A stretch of 64,000 nucleotides of DNA from Elusimicrobiota bacterium. GTDB taxonomy: Bacteria > Elusimicrobiota > Elusimicrobia > UBA1565. The notes beneath the pieces were generated by a model, which ran no database searches, had not been told where the DNA came from, and worked only from the letters and a program-made list of their open reading frames with translations. Below, piece by piece: positions 42,243 through 52,071 of this stretch; the stretch's first letter is position 1, and each line of letters opens with the position of its first letter. The position numbers were made by a program, and so were the translations under genes. The DNA is taken from positions 62,001-126,000 of the forward strand of contig JBAZVI010000008.1 of assembly GCA_041660925.1 (NCBI GenBank), written 5' to 3'.

Positions 42243-44837
42243 ATGACCCTCCCCTCGCTCCTCCTCGCGCTCCTCCTCCCGGCCGCGTCCCTCGCCGCCC
42301 CGGCCGAAGGCCCCCTCCAAGTCCCCTCCCCCGACTGGCGGGACCAGGTCGTCTACTTCCTCCTCACCGACCGCTTCATGAACGGGGATCCGCGCAACGA
42401 CGACCAGGGACATGGGGACTTCAAGCCGACGGACGCGAACTTCTACAGCGGCGGGGACTTCGCGGGTCTGCTGTCCAAGCTCGACTACATCCGCGGACTC
42501 GGGGCCACCGCGGTCTGGCTGACCCCGCCGGTGGCCAACGTCTGGTGGGACTCGTCTTTGAAGATGTCCGGCTATCACGGCTACTGGGCGGTGGACTTCA
42601 AGGCGACCGACCGGCACCTCGGCACGCTCGAGGACTACCGGCGCCTCTCGCGCGAGCTCCACCGCCGGGGGATGTACCTCGTCCAGGACATCGTGGGGAA
42701 CCACACCGCCGACTTCTTCTATTACGAAGGAACCTACGACCCTGCCGACCCCGCGAAGGGCTTCCGCCTCAAAGAGGGCATGTTCCCCCCGCGCCCCGCC
42801 CAACCCCCTTTCTCGCACAACGACCTTCGGGACCCCGCCCAGCGCGCCGCCGGCGCCTACCATTGGACGCCCGACATCCAGGACTACAACGACGAAGGAC
42901 AGCGGCTGCATCATCAGATGAGCGGCCTCGACGACCTGAACACCTCCGACCCGCGCGTGCGCGAGGCCCTGCGCGACGCCTACGGCTTCTGGATCGCCAC
43001 GGCCGGGGTGGACGGCTTCCGCATCGACACCGCGCACTTCGCCGAGCACGACTTCTGGAAGGACCTCCTCCACTCGACCTCCCCCGCCGCGCCCGGCATC
43101 GACCCCTTCGCCCGCGCTCTCGGGAAGAAGGACTTCATGACCTTCGGCGAGGTCTGGGTGAACGGCGACCCCTTCTCCGACAAGGGAGAGCGCGCCGCCG
43201 TCGAGTACCTCGGGACGCAGTCCTCGCCCGAGATGCGGGCGGTGCTGAACTTCCCCCTGGCCATGGAACTGCGCGCCGTCTTCGCCAAGGGCGCGCCGCC
43301 CGCGCGCCTGCGCTACCGCCTCGAGAACCTCAAGCGCTTCTTCGCGGAAGGGAGCACCTCGGTCAACTTCATCGACAACCACGACATGGCGCGCTTCCTG
43401 GCCGAGGGAACCGAGGGCGGCTTCGTCCAGGCGCTGACGGCCCTGCTGACGCTTCCCGGCCTCCCGGTCGTCTACGCGGGGACGGAGCAGGCCTTCACCG
43501 AGACCCGCGGCGCGATGTTCGCCGGCGGCTACGGCTCCGGCGGGAAGGACCGCTTCGACCCGACCCACCCGCTCTACCTCCTCCTGCGCGAGCTCACGGA
43601 CCTGCGCCGGCGCGAGCCGGTCTTCCGCCGTGGGACGCTCGTCCCCCTCTACGGCGCCTCCGCGGGCCCCGGCCCGTTCGCCTATCGGCTCGACGCGGGG
43701 AAGGACCGGGCGCTCGTGCTCTTCAACACCGCCGACGAGGAGGTCCTCCTCGCGCGGCTCGAGACGGGCCTCCCGGAAGGGACCCCGCTCGACGCGCTTT
43801 TCGCTCGCGGCTTCGCCGAGAAGCGCCTGAGGCTCGCCGAAGGCGGCCGCCTCTCCCTGCGCATGCCCGCGCGCTCCGTGCTCGTCCTCAAAGGCGCCGG
43901 TACCGGCGGGGCCGCCGCCCCCTCCTCCGCCCGCATCGACGTCACCGGCTTCACCGGGCTCCCGACCTTCTCGGCGAAGACCTCGGTGGAGGGGACCTCC
44001 CGGGGCGTCGCGAAGGTCTCCGTCGTGGTGGACGGCCGGCTCGCCCGAGCCCTCCCCGCGAAGATGCTCGGCGGCGGCCGCTGGCGCGCCACGCTCGACC
44101 CCGCGCTCCTGCCCGATGGAGAGCACTCCCTGCTCGCCGTGGACGCGGATGCGCCGGAGCGCGCCCCCTCCGAGGAGCACGCCTTCAAGGTCTCCGTGCC
44201 CTTCACTCTCGTCAAAGAGATCACCGACCCGGTCGGCGACGACCACGGGCCGGCCGGGACCTACCGCTACCCGCTCGCTCAGGGCTTCGAAGGCCGCGCC
44301 GACCTCGAGAAGCTCTCGCTCTACCGGCGCGGGCCCGGCGCGAAGCTGGTCCTCAAGCTGGCCGACGGGGTCACGTCGGGCTGGAACCCCGCCTTCGGCT
44401 TCGACCATGTCTGCTTCGACGTGTACGTCGGCTTCCCGGAGAGCGTCATCGGCCGGCCGGGAGCGACGCGACTCCCGCGCCTGAACGCCGGCGCGCCCGC
44501 CGGCTTCTCCTGGCATTACGCCGCCTTCCTCGGCGGCTGGAAGGCCGCGCTCTACGACTCGGCGGGAGCGGGCGACGCGGCGTTCGGGCCGCAGGTCCAG
44601 CCGGCCCCGAAGGTCTCGACGGACAAGGCGGCGGGGACCGTGTCGGTGCTCTTCGACCTCGACGCCTTCAAGGGGGTCCCGTCGTTCGACGGGGCGCGCT
44701 TCTACCTGACGACCTGGGACTACGACGGGATGGAAGGGACCCTGCGTCCTCTCGCGCCGCAGGCCGGGGACTACGTCTTCGGCGGCGGGAAGCCCGGCGA
44801 CCCCCGCATCATGGACGACGCCCTCCTCGCCCCCTGA
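42243..44837 (+). CDS. GH13 alpha-amylase-family enzyme with glucodextranase-type C-terminus
   Basis: An 864-residue exported enzyme with a short signal peptide (to about 18, SLAAPA) and no long linker. The GH13 barrel shows YFLLTDRFMNGD, DIVGNHT (region I), DGFRIDTAHF (II, nucleophile Asp), FGEVWVNGD (III, acid/base Glu) and NFIDNHDMARF (IV). A beta domain, an Ig-like segment (about 560-650) and a C-terminal domain starting DPVGDDHGPAGTYRYP, as in glucodextranase or pullulanase C-terminal modules, follow. It likely cleaves alpha-1,4-glucans outside the cell. It is divergent from the other GH13 gene. Confidence 0.9.
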   Translation: MTLPSLLLALLLPAASLAAPAEGPLQVPSPDWRDQVVYFLLTDRFMNGDPRNDDQGHGDFKPTDANFYSGGDFAGLLSKLDYIRGLGATAVWLTPPVANVWWDSSLKMSGYHGYWAVDFKATDRHLGTLEDYRRLSRELHRRGMYLVQDIVGNHTADFFYYEGTYDPADPAKGFRLKEGMFPPRPAQPPFSHNDLRDPAQRAAGAYHWTPDIQDYNDEGQRLHHQMSGLDDLNTSDPRVREALRDAYGFWIATAGVDGFRIDTAHFAEHDFWKDLLHSTSPAAPGIDPFARALGKKDFMTFGEVWVNGDPFSDKGERAAVEYLGTQSSPEMRAVLNFPLAMELRAVFAKGAPPARLRYRLENLKRFFAEGSTSVNFIDNHDMARFLAEGTEGGFVQALTALLTLPGLPVVYAGTEQAFTETRGAMFAGGYGSGGKDRFDPTHPLYLLLRELTDLRRREPVFRRGTLVPLYGASAGPGPFAYRLDAGKDRALVLFNTADEEVLLARLETGLPEGTPLDALFARGFAEKRLRLAEGGRLSLRMPARSVLVLKGAGTGGAAAPSSARIDVTGFTGLPTFSAKTSVEGTSRGVAKVSVVVDGRLARALPAKMLGGGRWRATLDPALLPDGEHSLLAVDADAPERAPSEEHAFKVSVPFTLVKEITDPVGDDHGPAGTYRYPLAQGFEGRADLEKLSLYRRGPGAKLVLKLADGVTSGWNPAFGFDHVCFDVYVGFPESVIGRPGATRLPRLNAGAPAGFSWHYAAFLGGWKAALYDSAGAGDAAFGPQVQPAPKVSTDKAAGTVSVLFDLDAFKGVPSFDGARFYLTTWDYDGMEGTLRPLAPQAGDYVFGGGKPGDPRIMDDALLAP

Positions 44838-44856
44838 GTCTCCCGCCGGCAAAACA

Positions 44857-44890
44857 CGAGGCCGGTCCCTTATGAAAGGGACCGGCCTCG
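44857..44890. terminator. Bidirectional terminator
   Basis: A perfect 15-bp stem (44857-44871 with 44876-44890) with a 4-base loop, flanked by AAAA before and TCTTTT after. It serves both convergent genes. Confidence 0.85.
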
Positions 44891-44906
44891 TCTTTTGCCG
44901 GAAGAC

Positions 44907-46799
44907 TTATTTCTTCTTGAAGACCGAGAAGAGCTTCTTCGCCAGCCAGATGAACGGCTTCACGAACGGGCTGCCCAGCAGCATGTCCCAGGCCTGCTTG
45001 AGAGGGGACTCCTGCTCGAGCGCCCCGGGGCGGACCGGGTACGCGTTCTGGAACTCCTGCGTCGCCGCGACCATCTCGTCGGCGATGTAGACGATGGGGC
45101 GGCGCTGGGCGCGGCGGCTGACCGCGTAGATCGCGAGGTCGAGCCCCTGCTGGACGGCGAACATGCTCCAGAAGATGACCATGGAGCCGGAGCCGAAGAA
45201 GACCCCTCCCAGGCACATCAGGAGGTCCCGGAACTGCTGGATGGCGCCGCGCTGGAAGCGGGTGAGGCGGCCGTTGTCGTAGAGCGCGTTGAGGCCCTGG
45301 ATCCCGAGCGTGCCGCAGAAGGTCCCGACGATGGTGGTGATCCCCATGTCCTTCCAGTATTTGTACGACCACGGAGGGACCGTGTTCGGGACGGTCGTCC
45401 ACGAGATGTAGCGGAAGAGCACCCCCCACCACTGCCCGTAGACCAGGTTGAAGACCGTCTGGTAGCGCAGCCCGCGCTGCTTGCCGATGTTGTTCTGGAG
45501 GTTGGACCAGGTGTTGATCCAGATGCCGTGGAAGACGTTGAGCCCCACCGAGACGCCGATGGCCGCCGCCATCGCCATCGGGTTCGCGGCGAGCAGCGAG
45601 TACCAGACCCCGACGCCGAGCACGGTCGGGACCGCCTTCGAGAGCACCCCGCCGATGACCTCGTTCATGGTCGGCTTCGTATAGGACGCGCGGAACGTGC
45701 GCACGAGGTAGAGGGCCTCGCGGAAAGGGGCGGTGATGGGGCCGAGGAACCAGCGCCAGAAGCGGCCGCGCTCGGTCCGGGCGGCGCCGTCGTCGGAGAC
45801 CCCGCCCTTGTCCCCTTCGGCCTTGCGGGCCCAATCGACGGGGACGTTCTCGACCTCGAAGCGCGCGGTGATCCCCAGCTCCCGGAGGGAGGCCTGGACG
45901 CGCTCGACGTCCTGCTCGCTCAGCCCTCCGAGCGGATTGTCCTTGGAGAGGGCGAGGCGGATGCGTCCGAGCCCGTTGAGGGTCTCGCGCAGGCCGGGCT
46001 CGGCGTCGAGCGCCGCGCCCAGGGTGCCGAGCGTGACGGCGACCGGCTCGCGGCCGGCGCGCGTGATGAAGACCTTGGCGTTCTCGAGAGTCGACGGCCC
46101 CGCGACGCTCCGGCCCGTCGAGGGAGCGCTCGGGACGGCCTCGACGGAAGCGGCGCGCCTCTGCGAGGAGGCCTGGAGCAGCCCGCGCAGGCCGTGCGCG
46201 GAGCCCTGCGCCGCCAGGACCGGGTCGGAGGATTCTCCGCGAACCCGCGTACCGGTGAAGAGGCGGTCGAGAACGACCCCTTGGCCGGAAGACTGCGACT
46301 TGGAGAGTTCCTTCGCGCCCTTTTCAAGGACCGTCTGCACGTCGAGAGTCTTCGCGACGGGAACGACCGACGGCGAAGCGGAGACTCCGGACGGAGCGAC
46401 GACGGAAGGGATGGGGACCGAGGCCTTCGCCGCAGGGATGCCGTTCCTCCCCCACCCGACCTCCCCCGAAGGGGAGGCCATTGGGGAAGAACGAACCCCC
46501 ATCTGAACGGCTTGGGCGGCAGGAGTCGGCGTCAGGACCGGCAGGCTTGGAAGCGCGAGGTTCGTGACGGAAAGCGTGTTCGGAAGGAGCGGGGAGACCA
46601 GCGAGGCGCCCGGAACGACGACCGCGCCGACCTGCGTTCCCGGTACGACCGTGCCGAGGGACGCCTGTCCCTGCGCCGCCGAGTTGGCCTGCGCCCAGCA
46701 CTCGGTTCCGGGAGAGAGGAGGACGAGGACGGCGCTGAGGCCTCCGGCCAGGAGGCTTCTAGCCTTGCGCAGCGTCGCGGCGGAGGGTCCGTTCCTCAT
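44907..46799 (-). CDS. Membrane protein with secreted linker, unknown function
   Basis: A 630-residue protein with signal peptide (to about 36, CWAQA) and a Val/Pro/Ser-rich linker of nearly 200 residues. A small mixed domain (about 240-330, ENAKVFITRAGREPVAVTL onward) is followed by a C-terminal membrane domain with about six hydrophobic segments and many Trp, Tyr and Asn, ending KLFSVFKKK. I do not recognise the membrane family. Part of the linker (from about residue 100) is encoded by a palindromic repeat, copy D. The ATG lies 7 bases after the -10 TATACT. Confidence 0.72.
   Translation of the reverse strand: MRNGPSAATLRKARSLLAGGLSAVLVLLSPGTECWAQANSAAQGQASLGTVVPGTQVGAVVVPGASLVSPLLPNTLSVTNLALPSLPVLTPTPAAQAVQMGVRSSPMASPSGEVGWGRNGIPAAKASVPIPSVVAPSGVSASPSVVPVAKTLDVQTVLEKGAKELSKSQSSGQGVVLDRLFTGTRVRGESSDPVLAAQGSAHGLRGLLQASSQRRAASVEAVPSAPSTGRSVAGPSTLENAKVFITRAGREPVAVTLGTLGAALDAEPGLRETLNGLGRIRLALSKDNPLGGLSEQDVERVQASLRELGITARFEVENVPVDWARKAEGDKGGVSDDGAARTERGRFWRWFLGPITAPFREALYLVRTFRASYTKPTMNEVIGGVLSKAVPTVLGVGVWYSLLAANPMAMAAAIGVSVGLNVFHGIWINTWSNLQNNIGKQRGLRYQTVFNLVYGQWWGVLFRYISWTTVPNTVPPWSYKYWKDMGITTIVGTFCGTLGIQGLNALYDNGRLTRFQRGAIQQFRDLLMCLGGVFFGSGSMVIFWSMFAVQQGLDLAIYAVSRRAQRRPIVYIADEMVAATQEFQNAYPVRPGALEQESPLKQAWDMLLGSPFVKPFIWLAKKLFSVFKKK
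46445..46500. repeat. C/G-rich palindromic repeat, copy D, in frame inside a gene
   Basis: CCTCCCC (46460-46466) pairs with GGGGAGG (46471-46477). The tail GGAAGAACGAACCC matches the copy at 55761 closely. The repeat is read through without a stop in the 44907-46799 gene. Confidence 0.6.
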
Positions 46800-46806
46800 C
46801 GCGGAT

Positions 46807-46869
46807 AGTATAGCCGGAGAAGCGTCCGATTTCAGGGCCTATGGGGCAAATCCCCCCGGCAGAGGTCCC
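46807..46869 (-). promoter_or_regulatory. Promoter of the 630-residue membrane protein with ATAGGCCC element
   Basis: On the minus strand GGGACCTCTG (from 46869) and ATAGGCCCTG (from 46842) precede the -10 TATACT (46812-46807). ATAG is 30 bases from the -10, as in the 984-residue amylase promoter. A mirrored ATAGGCCC at 46878 points toward alr. Confidence 0.55.
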
Positions 46870-46933
46870 CCCTGAAAATAGGCCCTTGAGCTCCTGCCGG
46901 AGCCTCTCTCGGCTGCGCTCCGGCGCCCTATGG

Positions 46934-46939
46934 TAGAAT
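46934..46939 (+). promoter_or_regulatory. -10 hexamer of alr
   Basis: TAGAAT lies 7 bases before the ATG at 46947, predicting a leaderless mRNA. Confidence 0.55.
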
Positions 46940-46946
46940 CCTCTCG

Positions 46947-48002
46947 ATGAAAGGATCCCTGAAGTGGGTGGAGATCGACCTCGGCGCGGTGCGCGCGAAC
47001 CTGCGCGCCGCCCTGCGCCTCGCCGGGCCGGCGAAGCTCCTCGCGGTGGTGAAGGCCGACGGCTACGGCCACGGCGCCGCCGCGGTCGGCCGCGTCGCCC
47101 TCGAGGGAGGCGCTCACGGGCTCGGCGTCTTCACCGTCGAGGAGGCGCTCGCCCTGCGAAAGGCGGGGCTCCGCGGCCGCATCGTCCTCCTCGCCCCGCC
47201 CCTGCCGGAGCAGGCCGCGGAGGTCGTGCGCGCGCGCCTCGAGCCCTCGGTGGACTCGCTCGCGCTCGCCGACGCGCTCGCGCGCCGGGCCGGAGCCGCG
47301 GGGCTGAGCGTGCACGTGGACCTCGACTACGGCCTCGGCCGCTGGGGCCTCGCGCCGAAGGACCTCGAGCCCTTCCTCGCCGCGCTCGAACGCCGCCGCC
47401 GCCTGCGCGTCGCCGGCCTCTCGGCCCACCTCGACTACGTGCCCGGCCGCAACGCCGTCGAGGCCGAGGAGAAGCTGCGCGACTTCCAGCGCCGCTGCGC
47501 GGGCCCGAAGAAGCGCCGGCCGGACCTGCTCCGCCACGCGGCCAACAGCTCCGTCCTGCTCGATTTCCCCCACTGGCGCATGGACATGGTCCGCGTGGGC
47601 AACCTGCTCTACGGCATCAACCCCACCTCGAAGGAGGCGGCCCTGCGCTCGCCGTGGAGCTTCCGGGCCCGCATCATCGCCGTGCGCGAGGTCGCCAAAG
47701 GCCAGCCGATCGGCTACGCGAGCGAGTACCTCGCCCCGCGGCGCATGCGCGTGGCGACCCTGCCGGTGGGCTACGCCGACGGCCTGACCATGGAGCCGGC
47801 GGAGCGGCTCATCCGCCTCGGCACGGGCCGCCGCTACTGGGGCCTGCTGCGCGGAGAGGAAGTCCCCTTCGTGGGCCGCTGCGCCATCTCCCACGTGCTC
47901 GTCGACCTCGCCCGCGTCCCGAACGCGAAGGTCGGCGACGTCGTGGTCCTGCCCATACGAAGAACCGCCGCAAGCGCGCGCCTTCCGCGCCTTTACAAGT
48001 AA
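46947..48002 (+). CDS. alr: Alanine racemase Alr
   Basis: Alr makes D-alanine for peptidoglycan, using PLP. The 351-residue protein has the PLP Lys in AVVKADGYGHGA (residue 36), the typical LSAHLDYV, the NSSVLLDFPHWRMDMVRVGNLLYG stretch and LPVGYADGLT. The catalytic Tyr is probably the one in IGYASEYLAP. Length is close to the usual 360. Its product feeds ddl (55844-56902), which is elsewhere in this window. The last codons fall just before a long hairpin-rich non-coding stretch. Confidence 0.94.
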   Translation: MKGSLKWVEIDLGAVRANLRAALRLAGPAKLLAVVKADGYGHGAAAVGRVALEGGAHGLGVFTVEEALALRKAGLRGRIVLLAPPLPEQAAEVVRARLEPSVDSLALADALARRAGAAGLSVHVDLDYGLGRWGLAPKDLEPFLAALERRRRLRVAGLSAHLDYVPGRNAVEAEEKLRDFQRRCAGPKKRRPDLLRHAANSSVLLDFPHWRMDMVRVGNLLYGINPTSKEAALRSPWSFRARIIAVREVAKGQPIGYASEYLAPRRMRVATLPVGYADGLTMEPAERLIRLGTGRRYWGLLRGEEVPFVGRCAISHVLVDLARVPNAKVGDVVVLPIRRTAASARLPRLYK

Positions 48003-48030
48003 GACCCTTAAGCAACCGCCGGGCACCGCT

Positions 48031-48036
48031 ATAAGA
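48031..48036 (+). promoter_or_regulatory. Possible -10 of the hairpin-rich RNA
   Basis: TATAAG in the context GCTATAAGACTG, just after the end of alr. Confidence 0.4.
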
Positions 48037-48042
48037 CTGAGG

Positions 48043-48316
48043 CGGCATGGCCCGCCGCACCTTACGAGGGGTAACAGCCTTCCTGGGCCGCGGAAGCGGC
48101 CCGAAGGCGCCATAGGGGACGCCAGTCCCCTTGGGGAGCACCGGCGCGAGCCAATTCCTTACTCGCGCCGGCTTCAGCCCCGCGTCGTTGCGCGGGGTGC
48201 GACAGATGGTGGGTGGGTGGTGGAGCTACTGGGAGGTGTGCGCGACATGAACGCGCACACCTCCCAGTTCCATACCCCACACCCAATAAGAAGAAGGCCC
48301 GCTTTCGCGGGCCTTA
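48043..48316 (+). ncRNA. Possible structured non-coding RNA
   Basis: This 360-base gap between convergent genes has no credible gene but contains at least six perfect or near-perfect hairpins in a row. They are: a two-part stem with GGAA tetraloop (48078-48109); GGGGAC/GTCCCC (48116-48131); a 10-bp stem (48142-48172); a 7-bp stem (48179-48198); a 16-bp stem with 7-base loop (48230-48268); and a terminator (48295-48316). A -10-like hexamer lies in front. It lacks the hallmark sequences of RNase P RNA, tmRNA and SRP RNA. Strand is assigned from the -10 and terminator and is not certain; it could instead be the 3' UTR of alr. Confidence 0.45.
48295..48316. terminator. Bidirectional terminator
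   Basis: AAGGCCCGC/GCGGGCCTT with a 4-base loop. On the minus strand it is followed by the T-rich CTTCTTATT, so it can end the PBP gene transcript as well as the RNA. Confidence 0.75.
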
Positions 48317-48317
48317 T

Positions 48318-48365
48318 CCTCCCCCCCACCCTTCACCCTCCCCCGCAGGGAAGGGAATTAAGGAA
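48318..48365. repeat. C/G-rich palindromic repeat, copy E
   Basis: C runs, then CCGCAGGGAAGGGAATTAAGG, similar to the tail GGAGCTAAGG of other copies. It lies directly after the PBP stop codon. Confidence 0.45.
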
Positions 48366-48367
48366 CT

Positions 48368-50590
<2,223 letters not shown>

Positions 50591-50650
50591 GGGAACGGCT
50601 CCATCTTACTAAATCGCTCCGCTCGCCGACGAGCGGGAGGCAGAGTTTGA

Positions 50651-50656
50651 TATGCT
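50651..50656 (+). promoter_or_regulatory. -10 hexamer of the glycerol-3-phosphate dehydrogenase gene
   Basis: TATGCT lies 8 bases before the GTG at 50665, which decides that start over the TTG at 50647. Confidence 0.45.
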
Positions 50657-50664
50657 CTCCCCCC

Positions 50665-52071
50665 GTGCAGAACTACGACGCGGTCGTCATCGGCGGAGGG
50701 ATCACCGGCGCGGGCATCGCCCGCGACCTGGCCCTGCGCGGCCTGAAGACCCTGCTCGCCGAGCGCTCCGAACCCGGGGCGGCGACCACGGCCGCCAGCA
50801 CCCACCTCATCCACGGAGGCCTGCGCTACCTCCTTTACGACCGCCCGACCACGGTCACGACCTGCTGGGACTCGGGGAACATCGTGCGCATCGCGCGGCC
50901 GCTGCTGCGCCGCCTGCCCATCCTCTGGCCCGTCTACCGCGGGCACAAGCGCGGCTTCACCCTCGTCGAGACCCTGCTCGAGTGCTACGACCGCCTCTCC
51001 CCCATGAAATACGGCCGCCCGCACCTGCGCCTGGGGGCGGAGGAGACGGTCCGGCTCGTCCCGGGCCTGGAGACGAAGGGCCTGCTCGGCGCGCTCGTCT
51101 TCGACGAATGGTGGGTGCCGGCCGCCGAGCTCGTGAAGGCCAACCTCGAGTCGGCGAAGCGCGCCGGGGCCGAGGTCCGCCTCGGCAGCGAGGCCGTCTC
51201 CCTCCTGATGGAGGAGCACTGCGTGCGCGGCGTCACGCTCCAGGACCGCGAAGGCGCCTGGGACGAGGTCCGCGCCGACGTCGTGGTCAACGCCGCGGGC
51301 CCCTGGGTGGGCCGCGTCGCCCGGATGGCCGGCGCCGAGATCCCCCTGCGCCTGCGCAAGGGGACGCACCTCGTCTACGAGGGCCGCCTGCCCTGCCTGC
51401 ACGGCGCCTCCATGCCGCTCGGCTTGATCCTCGAAGCGGAGGACCGCGAGCGCTACGTCTTCCTCATCCCCGGCGACGGCCGGACCCTGCTCGGCCCGAC
51501 CGACCTCGACGGCGGCTCCGACCCCGACAAGACCGCCGTGACCGAAGAGGAGACCCGCTACCTCCTCGCCTCGGTGCGCCGCTACTTCCCCGAGTTCCCC
51601 GGACGGCCGACGCGCGCGACCTGCGGGGCGCGCCCCATCCTCGGCCGCGGCGACGAGAAGAAGCTCTCGCGCGAGTACGAGATCATCGACCACGGGCCCC
51701 GCGACGGCGTCCCCGGGCTCCTGAGCGCCGCCGGCGGGAAGATGTCCGACTTCCGCCTCATGGGGGAGGACACGGGCGAGACCGTGCGCCGCCTCCTGGG
51801 CCGCGGCGGCTTCTGCCGCTCCCACCTCGAGACGCTCTCGGGGCAGCCCGTGCGGGATTTCCTGCCCTACCCGCGCCCCGTCTTCCCGGCGGAACTCCGG
51901 AAGAACCCGCTGCTGCGGGAGCTGCACGCGCTGAGCTGGCTCGGCGTCGGGCTCGGAGTCCATCTGGCGCGGGCGGCCGCGGGGAAGGTCCGCGAGTCGA
52001 CGGCCGAGGACTTCGAGAAGAACTACTCCGACAAGGCCCGCTGGAAGGACGCCTTCAGCGGCATCGGATGA
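50665..52071 (+). CDS. glpD: FAD-dependent glycerol-3-phosphate dehydrogenase
   Basis: A 468-residue flavoprotein oxidising glycerol-3-phosphate to dihydroxyacetone phosphate at the membrane. An FAD Rossmann motif (DAVVIGGGITGAGIARDLALRG) is followed by ASTHLIHGGLRYL, VVNAAGPWVG, LIPGDGRTLLGPTD and the C-terminal RARP-like ATCGARPIL. It is close to the aerobic GlpD/GlpA type but shorter than E. coli GlpD (501). A GTG start with a -10 only 8 bases before suggests a leaderless mRNA. Its 3' end overlaps the convergent glycosyltransferase gene by 17 bases. No glpK or glpF is in view. Confidence 0.9.
   Translation: MQNYDAVVIGGGITGAGIARDLALRGLKTLLAERSEPGAATTAASTHLIHGGLRYLLYDRPTTVTTCWDSGNIVRIARPLLRRLPILWPVYRGHKRGFTLVETLLECYDRLSPMKYGRPHLRLGAEETVRLVPGLETKGLLGALVFDEWWVPAAELVKANLESAKRAGAEVRLGSEAVSLLMEEHCVRGVTLQDREGAWDEVRADVVVNAAGPWVGRVARMAGAEIPLRLRKGTHLVYEGRLPCLHGASMPLGLILEAEDRERYVFLIPGDGRTLLGPTDLDGGSDPDKTAVTEEETRYLLASVRRYFPEFPGRPTRATCGARPILGRGDEKKLSREYEIIDHGPRDGVPGLLSAAGGKMSDFRLMGEDTGETVRRLLGRGGFCRSHLETLSGQPVRDFLPYPRPVFPAELRKNPLLRELHALSWLGVGLGVHLARAAAGKVRESTAEDFEKNYSDKARWKDAFSGIG

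Noticed and set aside
48003..48367. RNase P RNA, tmRNA or SRP RNA in the hairpin-rich gap
   Set aside because: Their conserved core sequences, such as the RNase P GAGGAAAGUCC and the SRP GGAAG/CAGG loop pair, are not found.
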